Assembly: GCA_020631355.1 (NCBI GenBank)
Contig: JAHDHL010000002.1
Location: 193,703-257,702, forward strand
DNA from: Saprospiraceae bacterium
GTDB lineage: Bacteria > Bacteroidota > Bacteroidia > Chitinophagales > Saprospiraceae
DNA length: 64,000 bases
Reading direction: 5' to 3'
In this document: positions 8,258 through 17,167 of the stretch, piece by piece
Numbering within the stretch: position 1 is the stretch's first letter
How the letters are laid out: each line of letters starts with the position of its first letter
Notes under the pieces: model-generated
What the model was told of the DNA's origin: nothing
Databases searched by the model: none
What the model saw: only the letters and a program-made list of their open reading frames with translations
Translations under genes and position numbers: made by a program

Positions 8258-11200
8258 ATGAGATTTTTATCATATACTTTATTCATCATATTCTTCTTTT
8301 CCTCCTTGGTTAATACCCAAGCTCAGGGATTGGAATTACAAGGCGTTGGAGGAATCGATTGTTCTGACAATCTTTTCCATCTCACTTTCCAGGTACGCTC
8401 CAATGACGCCACGACCTTGGACCTCGGATCATTCTCCATCTATTTCACCTTTGATGATGAAACGATGAGCTATGATTCATTCAATAGTCTGAATTTTGAT
8501 GGCAGCGACAACTGTAATGCGGGGGCTGCTGCCTGGGGCATTCCCAAACATAGTCATTATGGTAGTGCATTCAACATGAACTTTGTACTGAAGGAGGGAA
8601 TGGGAGCCAATAGTTGCCCTACGCTGGACAATAATTGGACAGACATCGTAGACATCACATTCAATGTTACCGACTTCCCCCAAGAGGCAGACTTTGCTTT
8701 CATCAATGATTTCATCCATTTCAACAATCACATTCCCAATGACGGCACCAGTGCCATACCTGTAGTCATTACCAGCTGGCATATTAACAACTGCCTTGGG
8801 GACTTTGATAATGACGGAATTGGGGACGATACCGACAATTGTCCATTCGTAGCCAATCCTGGACAAGAGGATTTGAATAATAACAATATCGGTGATATCT
8901 GTGAGGTAGGCTGTGATTTGGAAGCATACACAGGAGGAGATATCATTATTTGTGAAAACGATTTCGTTACACTGGCTGCAAGTGGTATAGGAGGTACACC
9001 TCCATACACTTTTGAATGGAGCACAGGCGATATGAGTGATTTCGTAAACATCACTACTGATACTGATTCCAGTTTTTATGTTTCAGTAACGGATAGTGAG
9101 GGCTGTATAGATATCGACACCATTAATGTCAACATCAGTGATATGTTTGTGGAGACCGCATTGATTATCCTCCAAACCAGTCCTTGGTCTTATCTGGACA
9201 CCATATATGATGGGGATGTCATCAACTTCTCCGACTTACCCGAATTGTATCGTCTTAGAACCATTACGGAGGGTACATTTGAGAGTATGTCCTTGGATTT
9301 GAATGGCCCCATTGTTTATAACAGGGAAGACAATTCATCCCGATATGATTTCTGGATGCCCAATTCGGGAGGTAATGTCCAGCTGGTACCTGGAACCTAT
9401 ACCATGAACCTTACCCCATATAGTCAGGATGATTGGATAGGAATCAGTTGTATGAATACCAGCCTGACATTCACCGTTGTATCCGATTGTAACATAGAAT
9501 TGGGACAGGATACTTCATTCTGCTTGGGTGGATCCACAATCCTTGATGCCACATCAGATGGAGTGGCTCCGTTCGACTACATTTGGAGCACGGGCGAAAC
9601 CACACCAACCATTACAGCCGCACCTACGGAAGATACCCAATATAAAGTTACGGTAACGGATGCCAATGGTTGTTCTGTTGTGGATTTCAGAAACTTCGAA
9701 GTACATAATAGTGGAGTCATTGACCGTCTAATCATCCTTGATTTGGTTTCGGGCATGGCATACGACACCATCGAGGGAGGAGAAGTATATGTTGCTGATG
9801 ATTTACCATTATCCTATACGATTGCTGTTGATTCTGACATAGATATAGAGGGTAGTGTGATTTTCGACATGACAGGAGAAGTCAATGATGGTAGTACATC
9901 CAATGTTGTTCCTCACCATCTGAATGGTGATGGTATCCCATTGAATCTACCCATTGGTAATTATACCGTTGAAGCTACAGCCTACGAGGGAAATAATGGA
10001 ACTGGGGAAAGTTGTAGTTCCGTGAATTATTCCTTTACAGTAATCAGTTGTCCTCGTGTGGAGATGGAAGACGAATTGATATTTTGTACTTCCATATCAT
10101 CCAATACAGTAGAGACAATTACTCCCATCATTACTGGTAACAGTGCACCATATTATTATAATTGGAGTGATGGAACCAATCAGGATCATATTGATATTCC
10201 ACAACCACTCACCACGACCATGTACTATCTTTCTGTCACCAATGACATTCCGCTTTGTGGTACGACAGAAGACAGTATCGAAGTATTCGTAAGCGATATC
10301 GACATTACCAGTATCGGTTTGGTGGATTTGGATAATAGCGCTGCACTATACAAGACCATGCGTGATGGGGATGTTTATAATATTCAGGACCTGCCCGCTA
10401 ATTACAACATAGAAGCATTCGTAACAGGAGCAGTCGGTAGTGTATATTTCTATCTTTCCGGAGATTTAGCGGATGGAGATACTGAAAATGGCAGCCCATA
10501 CCGATACAATGGAGACAATACTCCAACAGCTTTACCGGTTGGGAATTACACCATGACAACCAATATTTATACCCTCCCCTCCGTACAAGGGCCGAGTTGC
10601 GAAGAAATCGTAATTGACTTTGAGGTGGTGGATTGTATGATGCCACCCATTGCAGGTACAGAAAAGGATGTTTGTGAATCCCATTCCGCTAATATCCCTA
10701 CAACCAACACATGGACTGACATCACGGATGAGAATGGACACGTCCTTGCTTCCTTTAAGGATCCCGGCACTGCCAATCTACAAAATGTCACCGTGGAAAT
10801 GATGAGAAGTTCGGATATCAATACCATGGATTTCCCATCAGGTGGAGCGGTTAAGTTATTGCCCAGACATTTCCATTTGTCTTCTTCCAACTATGCCAGT
10901 GGTGTCGCATTCCCGGAGCCGATTTCCGTAAGGCTTTACTTTACAGAAGAAGAATTGGCTAGAATGAATGGTTCTGCTAATGGCGATTATGGCTTATCCA
11001 ACTATACTGGTTCACAATTGATCCTGAGTCATTATTTTGGTAATAATCTGGATTGCGACCATAGCAATAATACAATGAACGACTCCAATGCCGAACAACC
11101 ATCATTCACATATTCCAGTCATTCATGCAATGGTCATTATATAGAATTCGAAATCAGTCATTTCTCTGAATTCATCCTGCACGAGCCAATGGGATTATTA

Positions 11201-11746
11201 CCTGTGGAATTAATTTCATTCGATGGAGAATTAGTGGGCAAGCGTACAAGACTGAATTGGGAAACAGCATGGGAAGAAAATGTCCTGATGTTTGAAATCG
11301 AAAAAAGTCGCAATGCGGCAAGTTGGGAAAAAATCGGTTTCGTACATGCCAATAATACTGCCAGCCAATACGAAGCATGGGATGAGGAGACATCCTTTGG
11401 AAATAATTATTATAGATTAAGAATAATTGATTTGGATGGCACTTTTGAATATTCCAATATCGCACAAATATATCTGGAACAGGAAATCCATTCCATAGGA
11501 GAAATCACACCCAATCCGATTCGAAATACCGATTTCAGAATTCCAATGACACTCATGAATGGAGAAAGTGTAGAAATACAAATTTCCAATAGTCTGGGAC
11601 AAATCGTCAAGACATTGAATAGGGATTTACCGAAAGGTGAAGTCTCCATAGAATTTAATTACAGGCATTTCCCAAGCGGTATTTATTGGATGAACATTCA
11701 ATTAGGAAATAAGAATTATCTGAGAAAATTCGAGATTATCAGATAA
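8258..11746 (+). CDS. Large modular T9SS-secreted surface protein
   Basis: A 1162-residue secreted protein. A signal peptide (cleavage near QAQG) is followed by an N-terminal beta-sandwich of about 150 residues with a cohesin-like look, then a thrombospondin type 3 calcium-binding stretch (about 179-218, GDFDNDGIGDDTDNCP). Residues about 220-800 are three copies of a two-domain module: a SprB/PKD-like repeat (PPYTFEWSTGD ... VTDSEGC) followed by a roughly 110-residue domain with an L-x-DGDV-x-DLP-x-Y motif. The last about 80 residues are a type A T9SS sorting domain (ITPNPIRN ... SGIYWMNIQLG), so the protein should be exported through T9SS and attached or released at the cell surface. It lies 36 bp after the DUF1501 gene. 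Probably adhesive or structural; no catalytic motif seen. Confidence 0.85.
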   Translation: MRFLSYTLFIIFFFSSLVNTQAQGLELQGVGGIDCSDNLFHLTFQVRSNDATTLDLGSFSIYFTFDDETMSYDSFNSLNFDGSDNCNAGAAAWGIPKHSHYGSAFNMNFVLKEGMGANSCPTLDNNWTDIVDITFNVTDFPQEADFAFINDFIHFNNHIPNDGTSAIPVVITSWHINNCLGDFDNDGIGDDTDNCPFVANPGQEDLNNNNIGDICEVGCDLEAYTGGDIIICENDFVTLAASGIGGTPPYTFEWSTGDMSDFVNITTDTDSSFYVSVTDSEGCIDIDTINVNISDMFVETALIILQTSPWSYLDTIYDGDVINFSDLPELYRLRTITEGTFESMSLDLNGPIVYNREDNSSRYDFWMPNSGGNVQLVPGTYTMNLTPYSQDDWIGISCMNTSLTFTVVSDCNIELGQDTSFCLGGSTILDATSDGVAPFDYIWSTGETTPTITAAPTEDTQYKVTVTDANGCSVVDFRNFEVHNSGVIDRLIILDLVSGMAYDTIEGGEVYVADDLPLSYTIAVDSDIDIEGSVIFDMTGEVNDGSTSNVVPHHLNGDGIPLNLPIGNYTVEATAYEGNNGTGESCSSVNYSFTVISCPRVEMEDELIFCTSISSNTVETITPIITGNSAPYYYNWSDGTNQDHIDIPQPLTTTMYYLSVTNDIPLCGTTEDSIEVFVSDIDITSIGLVDLDNSAALYKTMRDGDVYNIQDLPANYNIEAFVTGAVGSVYFYLSGDLADGDTENGSPYRYNGDNTPTALPVGNYTMTTNIYTLPSVQGPSCEEIVIDFEVVDCMMPPIAGTEKDVCESHSANIPTTNTWTDITDENGHVLASFKDPGTANLQNVTVEMMRSSDINTMDFPSGGAVKLLPRHFHLSSSNYASGVAFPEPISVRLYFTEEELARMNGSANGDYGLSNYTGSQLILSHYFGNNLDCDHSNNTMNDSNAEQPSFTYSSHSCNGHYIEFEISHFSEFILHEPMGLLPVELISFDGELVGKRTRLNWETAWEENVLMFEIEKSRNAASWEKIGFVHANNTASQYEAWDEETSFGNNYYRLRIIDLDGTFEYSNIAQIYLEQEIHSIGEITPNPIRNTDFRIPMTLMNGESVEIQISNSLGQIVKTLNRDLPKGEVSIEFNYRHFPSGIYWMNIQLGNKNYLRKFEIIR

Positions 11747-12139
11747 GGGTAATCCAAATTAAATAATGAAGTTGTTTGACCGAGGGGATGGATTTAAAAT
11801 TAAATCCATCCCCTCGGCACTTGAATCAAAGCATAAATACATGTATATTTGTATTAACAACTGATTTATTTATTAACACCAAAAAAACAACTTCTTCAAA
11901 CAACCCTATTTACTTACTTTCCATAAGGCTATTTTCCAAAAGATTCTTTCCAAAAAAGAATAGTATCATTCTTAGTTATACATCCTAAAATGTATGATTA
12001 AAAATAGCATAACTATTTCTTACAGGTAAGTATCCTAATCTATTTCAGGAATTGGAATTACTGAACTGCTTCTACCCAAAAGACTGATGCAGAACAGTCC
12101 TACTTTTGTCTTTTATTTCATTTTTAAAAATATATTACC
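11747..12139 (+). other. AT-rich intergenic region between two exported-protein genes
   Basis: 393 bp with no convincing gene. It holds the long terminator hairpin at 11780-11817, a weaker ATTCTTT/AAAGAAT hairpin near 11943-11961, and at 12101-12108 a TACTTTTG that matches the Bacteroidota -7 element and would start transcription about 25 bases before the next ATG. No good -33 TTTG was found at the expected spacing. Confidence 0.4.
11780..11817 (+). terminator. Long perfect hairpin terminator
   Basis: Arms 11780-11797 and 11800-11817 are perfectly complementary over up to 18 bp (CCGAGGGGATGGATTTAA). The downstream T-tract is poor, so it may act as an mRNA-stabilising or bidirectional structure as well as a terminator for the large T9SS gene. 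Confidence 0.7.
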
Positions 12140-12937
12140 ATGAAACAATTTTCTTTTATTTTACTAACAACTATCGCCATTTTAATGCTCATGCTCCCCT
12201 CCATTAAAATGGAAGCCCAGTGGGGCGGATCCACTACCAACACAGGTAAAATCAACCGTTGGGGACATGTAGGTATCGGCGTAGCTGACCCACAAGTCAG
12301 ACTGGACATCAGCAATGATAATAGTCCTGCCATTAGAATCAGCGACCAAACCCTTGGTTCCAGTATTTTTCTTACCGCTATCAGTACGGACGGTTTCTAC
12401 TCCAATGAGGCCAAGGCTGGAGATGTAGCGCTGATTACAGGAGGTAGCGCTACAGGAAATCTGATTATCGGTTCCAGAAGCAGTGATAATATCCTGTTCA
12501 CCACAGGAAACTGGAGTACGGAAGAAACCCGAATGAGCATCGGAGCTGACGGAAAAATCAAAATCGGTTCAAACCTCGGCACACTCGAAACCCCAGGGAA
12601 TTATAAATTATATGTCAAGGATGGTATCCTGACTGAAAAAATCAAGGTAGCCCTACATGACGACCCTAATAACTGGGCGGATTATGTATTCGACAATGAT
12701 TATGAACTCATGCCTTTACAACAATTCAGGAAATTCATTACCACCCACAAGCACTTACCCAATATCCCGTCATCACAAGAATTAATTGATGGAGGCGGTG
12801 TGGAATTAATGGAAATGACGCGCCTACAAATGGAAAAGATTGAAGAATTAAGTCTCTATATTCTTCAATTGGATGAAAGAATGAAAAAACTGGAAGAAGA
12901 AAATGAGGAATTGAGAAACCAATTAGATGCCAAGTAG
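12140..12937 (+). CDS. Exported protein with C-terminal coiled coil (Bacteroidota tail-fibre-like type)
   Basis: The 265-residue product has a signal peptide (MKQFSFILLTTIAILMLMLP, cleaved near EAQ) and then the GHVGIGVADPQVRLDIS segment typical of Bacteroidota exported proteins that resemble phage tail-fibre beta-helix sequences. The C-terminal third has the recurring motif WADYVFDNDYELMPLQQF and THKHLPNIPSSQELIDGG, followed by a heptad-repeat coiled coil (about residues 230-262, LQLDERMKKLEEENEELRN). Such proteins are abundant in this phylum and probably trimerise at the surface; the exact role is unknown. A -7-like TACTTTTG lies 32 bp upstream. The next gene, another exported protein, starts 53 bp later on the same strand. 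Confidence 0.7.
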   Translation: MKQFSFILLTTIAILMLMLPSIKMEAQWGGSTTNTGKINRWGHVGIGVADPQVRLDISNDNSPAIRISDQTLGSSIFLTAISTDGFYSNEAKAGDVALITGGSATGNLIIGSRSSDNILFTTGNWSTEETRMSIGADGKIKIGSNLGTLETPGNYKLYVKDGILTEKIKVALHDDPNNWADYVFDNDYELMPLQQFRKFITTHKHLPNIPSSQELIDGGGVELMEMTRLQMEKIEELSLYILQLDERMKKLEEENEELRNQLDAK

Positions 12938-12990
12938 TATCAAGGGTTTCAATATTCTATTTTTTCTCTTACTAATAATTCTTTCTTATT

Positions 12991-15414
12991 ATGAAAAAGA
13001 CTATATCAATTATATTATTCATTATTTCAGTTTATTCGTTACCCGTTTTTTCCCAAGGACCACCACTCAAGGATAAAAACTTGGAAATGTATTGGTACTA
13101 CCGACACAGACTCAAGAACATGTTCATGAAAATAGGTCCTAATTCCGGAGAAAGCCTACCCGCTGCATCCAGAAGTTGGCAGGCATTCGGGAATAATTTT
13201 GTAATTAATGATGACCAACTCCCTAATGCCCTGATGAAATGGGGCGATACTACATTCGATTTAGGTCATTACCTTGGAGTACTCGCTACCGAATACCGAC
13301 TCCTCACAGATAACGGACAACTGGCCGCAGCGGAAAAAACCAAGACGGAATTGTTTTATGCACTCGGTGCCTTGAGCAGACTGGATTTCCTAGGGGATTG
13401 TACGGATCCTTACTATTTTCCCTGTTCTAACAATGGTTATTTCATCAGGGATGATGTCTATAAGGTATTAGATTCTGATGAAACAGGCAATCCCACACTC
13501 AGCAACCTTATCTTACCTCCAGGATACAGTCCAACAGGCGGATTCGTATGGCAAAATAGTCGCGATTTGGTAGGACAGCCCTTACTTGAAAATCATTTCA
13601 ATCAGGCCAAGAAACTGGAATTATTCGATATGCCTCCAGTATATAAGGTAGGAAGTTCGGATTACTCTGATACGAACGGACGGAACAAGGAAATGAGTCA
13701 GGATCAGGTCTACCATCTATTATTGGGATTGACGCTCGTCCATGTCCTTATGGATTCGGGCACATTAAGTCTTCAAGACCTAGCTGGAAATCCAATTACG
13801 AATGATTTCAGAGCACAGGCCATGACCCTGACCATGGATATCGCACAACACTGTTCACAGGATTGGACGGCCATCAAAACACCAGTACAGAGTGCTGTGC
13901 TGAGGGGCTGGGATATGACATTCTTTGCACATGGATATTCCAAGGTTCTGGAAAAGAAGTTCGGAGCTTTCTCCTACAATGCAGATAATCTGTCCATATT
14001 CTGGAATTCCATCAATCCCAATTCTGGACTGGGTACAGGGATTCCATCTCAGATACTTTCCATTAATGTGGACAATAGGCATATGGCTGCGACTCTTGGA
14101 GCTTTATCGAATGGCTGGGGCAATGATACCGAATCCACCATCATCATTCTTGGAGGATCAGATGGTTGGAATCCATTCTATATAGCACTCAACCAGCTGT
14201 TGTACTCGGGTGGTAATTCTAGTTCCATCTGGTTTCTTAATAGTGATACGGCTTATGAGAATTTGTTCGATTCCGCACCTTGCCATGGACCGAAGTTACT
14301 CGTCCATAATCAGGATACAGAATTGCATTTCTCATTCAAGTGTTGGGAATTGGATTTGTATAGCCAAGGAGCATATGAAATCGAGCAAATCAAGAATCAC
14401 TTGTACCAACCCGGTATAGAACTGACCGCACAACAGGAACAGGAGATACTTACGAAAGCCTATGAATTATGCGACCAAGTCAATACTTCAGTTTTTGATG
14501 AGATTAATACCCAGATACATGTAACGATTCCTAACCCATTGTATCATGTCTATCCGTACGAACATCATCCCGGATGGCACTCGACTTCCAAATTCATCAA
14601 AACTTGGGAGAAACAATTGAATGGGGATCCTCTTAATGAGGGATATTTTAACGGACTGGATTATATGTTGGTACACAACCTTTATTATCTGACCAGTAAC
14701 CATGCCTTACCTAACTATGAGGATATAGAGGACAGGCATTATTCCAATTCGTTATATTCCTTTATCAATTCAGATCCATCCACTTTGGACGAAAGGAATA
14801 TTATCGGAATTAGTACCCTGACAGCCGATAATAAAATTTTTCCCTCGAGTAGTATCCCAGCAACAGCGGGTAATCCCAAACAGATTCATTACAAGGCCAA
14901 TGACTGGATTACCCTGGAACCGGGATTCGAAGTGACTCCTGAATTAAATGATGATATCTTTACTGCAAATATCGTTTCACAATTTGAATGCGATGACTAT
15001 GGATACCACAGGATTGCACAATCGGATGATGGTACCAAGGAATTGATTCAAAAGGGATATTACAAAAACCATAAATATATTATACCTGATAAAAAGGAGG
15101 CAACTACGACTGTGGATATCAAGGAACCTGAACTTTCGGAAGAAAAAATATCCACTCGTTCAGATTTCAGTGTTGCACCCAATCCCAGTCAGGGGACATT
15201 CACTTTCAGTGCTAACAATTTGGATCCTAATTCGGAACACCAACTTATTATTACAGACGTACTTGGTCAAATAATTATTTCCAAGAACTATGCATCATCC
15301 ACAATGATCAGTGATAATAGTTTCCTTGAATCCAACTTGGCAAAAGGAACATACTTCTTAATTCTGAAAACGGATGAATCTATACTATTCACAGAAAAAG
15401 TAATTATTCAATAA
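12991..15414 (+). CDS. T9SS-secreted protein of unknown function with C-terminal sorting domain
   Basis: An 807-residue exported protein with a signal peptide (cleavage near FSQG). The large N-terminal region (about 25-570) is largely helical, Trp/Tyr-rich and unlike any family I can name. Around residues 610-665 there is the IHYKANDWITLEPGFEV motif found in a small beta-domain common just before sorting domains in Bacteroidota. The final 80 residues are a type A T9SS sorting domain (SVAPNPSQGTFTF ... LAKGTYFLILKTDES). It should therefore cross the outer membrane by T9SS. It follows another exported protein by 53 bp and ends at a palindromic terminator shared with the opposite strand. Localisation is confident; function unknown. 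Confidence 0.75.
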   Translation: MKKTISIILFIISVYSLPVFSQGPPLKDKNLEMYWYYRHRLKNMFMKIGPNSGESLPAASRSWQAFGNNFVINDDQLPNALMKWGDTTFDLGHYLGVLATEYRLLTDNGQLAAAEKTKTELFYALGALSRLDFLGDCTDPYYFPCSNNGYFIRDDVYKVLDSDETGNPTLSNLILPPGYSPTGGFVWQNSRDLVGQPLLENHFNQAKKLELFDMPPVYKVGSSDYSDTNGRNKEMSQDQVYHLLLGLTLVHVLMDSGTLSLQDLAGNPITNDFRAQAMTLTMDIAQHCSQDWTAIKTPVQSAVLRGWDMTFFAHGYSKVLEKKFGAFSYNADNLSIFWNSINPNSGLGTGIPSQILSINVDNRHMAATLGALSNGWGNDTESTIIILGGSDGWNPFYIALNQLLYSGGNSSSIWFLNSDTAYENLFDSAPCHGPKLLVHNQDTELHFSFKCWELDLYSQGAYEIEQIKNHLYQPGIELTAQQEQEILTKAYELCDQVNTSVFDEINTQIHVTIPNPLYHVYPYEHHPGWHSTSKFIKTWEKQLNGDPLNEGYFNGLDYMLVHNLYYLTSNHALPNYEDIEDRHYSNSLYSFINSDPSTLDERNIIGISTLTADNKIFPSSSIPATAGNPKQIHYKANDWITLEPGFEVTPELNDDIFTANIVSQFECDDYGYHRIAQSDDGTKELIQKGYYKNHKYIIPDKKEATTTVDIKEPELSEEKISTRSDFSVAPNPSQGTFTFSANNLDPNSEHQLIITDVLGQIIISKNYASSTMISDNSFLESNLAKGTYFLILKTDESILFTEKVIIQ

Positions 15415-15443
15415 AGTGTACTTTATTATCCTATGAATAGTTT

Positions 15444-15493
15444 TTTAATAAATATCCGCTATCCTTTATAAAGGATAGCGGATATTTATTAAA
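15444..15493. terminator. Bidirectional terminator, perfect 25-bp-arm palindrome
   Basis: Positions 15444-15493 form an uninterrupted palindrome centred between 15468 and 15469 (core ATCCTTTATAAAGGAT), bounded by T and A runs. It lies between two convergent genes and includes the last codons and stop of the minus-strand regulator. Confidence 0.8.
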
Positions 15494-16970
15494 GTAAATT
15501 CAGATCTGTCTTAATTCCTGCTATTCGCAATTTCTTCTCCTCAACTATCGGAGGTGCAGCCCTGAATGCACAATCGGGCATGGAACAACGCTCACAAGTT
15601 GTATTGACTTTCCTTTTTGGCAAATCGGGGTCACTCAAAAAACGCAAGGTTTTCCTAAGGGCTTCATTCACATGCAATCCTAGTGTAACACTAACTCCGT
15701 CGAACTTCCCTCCATCATCACCCTTGGCAAAGGAAAGGCACAAATATTCGTTTGGACTTTCCCAGTAATCAGAAATCTGAACATCTGCCACAATTGAATT
15801 TTTCTCTCCCAGACTTTTTCCTGTCCGTAATTTCTTAATGATATTCAACGATACCCATTTCCTACAATAATGCTCATTGTTTTCATTGGCATACGGATTA
15901 TGCAAACGGGACAAATGGATTTCCTTGGTTATTCCGAATTCCTTTAAGTTATTCTGACCCACCAATCTTAAGAAGAATAAATCATTCAACCCGAATCTAC
16001 CCGGCAGGATATTCGTCAAACGCTGAAGCAACATTTCCGGAGTAACACAATATTCATCCAAAAATCCAAGGAACTTACTCCCATCCCATTGTGGCAATTG
16101 TGCAAATGATTTAATATCCGATGTAATTAAATCACCATCCATTAAAAAGGCTGCAGAAAAATAAGACGCCTTGAAATTATTCAATAATTTCTCGAAACTT
16201 TCCACTTCTAATATTCGGGTTACATAGGGTCTTTCTTCCAACTCTAAAAACTGGAAACCTATTTCACGAGCCAACAGAAAATTAATTTGGGACTCTTTCA
16301 AATGGGGTTGTATAAATAATTTATTTTCTTTCCTTGAAAAATAAGAACGTATACCCCTCAGGTTTTCATATTGATGAATTTGATTGTAATCCACTTGAAT
16401 CCCAAAAACATCCTCAAGGATTTTATTCAAATCTTCCTGACGATATTTTCTTTTGATTTCAATCTGATGCGTTCCCTTAAAAATCCTGACTTCATCTTCT
16501 AATGTTGGAAAATAATTGTCATGTAAATCCTGATAAGAACGCAATGCCGTCTTATAAAAACTATCGCTTTTCATTTGGTACTTTCTCGCTACATTGAAAA
16601 GCGTACTAATGAATGCCGTAACCTTATCAGGCGTATTCGAAAATAATTCGAACAATTTGAATGTATCTATCCCGAACATATCCAAAGGGAAAATCTGTAC
16701 GAATTCCGATGTCAACAAATCAATAATGGGTTGGAGTTTCTTATCTGACTTGGTGGAAACCATCTCATCATATTCCAAGTCCATGGCTTGTGCCAATGCA
16801 CGAATCTTAGCCGGCTTGGGATACTTCTTCCCTTTTTCTACCTCATGGATATAGGACAAGGACATTCCGGCCTTTTTTGCGAGTTGCTGATAAGTCAGTC
16901 CCAATTGTTGGCGATGATATTTCACCTTGAATCCGAAAATCATCTTGATGATGTCATTATCCGTTATCAT
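15489..16970 (-). CDS. XRE-family regulator of ScfR/RamB type, probable controller of the glyoxylate shunt
   Basis: The 493-residue protein has an N-terminal XRE helix-turn-helix (about residues 10-65: LTYQQLAKKAGMSLSYIHEVEKGKKYP), a central IrrE/ImmA-like region and a C-terminal DUF2083-like domain ending with a Cys cluster, CERCSMPDCAFRAAPP. This is the layout of RamB and other short-chain fatty acyl-CoA regulators that control aceA/aceB in actinobacteria. The metalloprotease HExxH of IrrE-like domains is degenerate here (LAREIGFQFL), so a sensory rather than proteolytic role is likely. ATG 16970 was preferred over an upstream extension to 17021 because it starts just before the HTH. The gene is divergent from malate synthase across a 197-bp spacer containing a palindrome. 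Regulation of the shunt is inferred from family and position. Confidence 0.83.
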   Translation of the reverse strand: MITDNDIIKMIFGFKVKYHRQQLGLTYQQLAKKAGMSLSYIHEVEKGKKYPKPAKIRALAQAMDLEYDEMVSTKSDKKLQPIIDLLTSEFVQIFPLDMFGIDTFKLFELFSNTPDKVTAFISTLFNVARKYQMKSDSFYKTALRSYQDLHDNYFPTLEDEVRIFKGTHQIEIKRKYRQEDLNKILEDVFGIQVDYNQIHQYENLRGIRSYFSRKENKLFIQPHLKESQINFLLAREIGFQFLELEERPYVTRILEVESFEKLLNNFKASYFSAAFLMDGDLITSDIKSFAQLPQWDGSKFLGFLDEYCVTPEMLLQRLTNILPGRFGLNDLFFLRLVGQNNLKEFGITKEIHLSRLHNPYANENNEHYCRKWVSLNIIKKLRTGKSLGEKNSIVADVQISDYWESPNEYLCLSFAKGDDGGKFDGVSVTLGLHVNEALRKTLRFLSDPDLPKRKVNTTCERCSMPDCAFRAAPPIVEEKKLRIAGIKTDLNLL

Positions 16971-17073
16971 GTATGATATGCTAATTATTTGCAGGAAGTC
17001 CAAAATGATATGAAATCCCAATCCTTGTATTATCTCACATCAAATGTAGCAAAAAAGCGTAAAATATTTTTTT

Positions 17074-17088
17074 AGCGAAAATTTCGCT
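17074..17088. promoter_or_regulatory. Candidate operator between the regulator and malate synthase genes
   Basis: A perfect 7-bp inverted repeat around one base, AGCGAAAATTTCGCT, lies in the divergent spacer. A TATCTTGC at 17105-17112 upstream of aceB resembles the Bacteroidota -7 element, so the palindrome would overlap the -33 region. A binding site for the adjacent XRE regulator is plausible but unproven. Confidence 0.45.
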
Positions 17089-17167
17089 TTTAGAGGAAAC
17101 ATCGTATCTTGCATTTACGTTAGACTAATAAAGGCCCCAAAAAACCAGTCTAAATCAAATTATCATT

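Noticed and set aside
11776-11988. 70-codon plus-strand frame after the large T9SS gene
   Set aside because: It runs through a terminator hairpin and AT-rich DNA, has no recognisable sequence and no initiation context.
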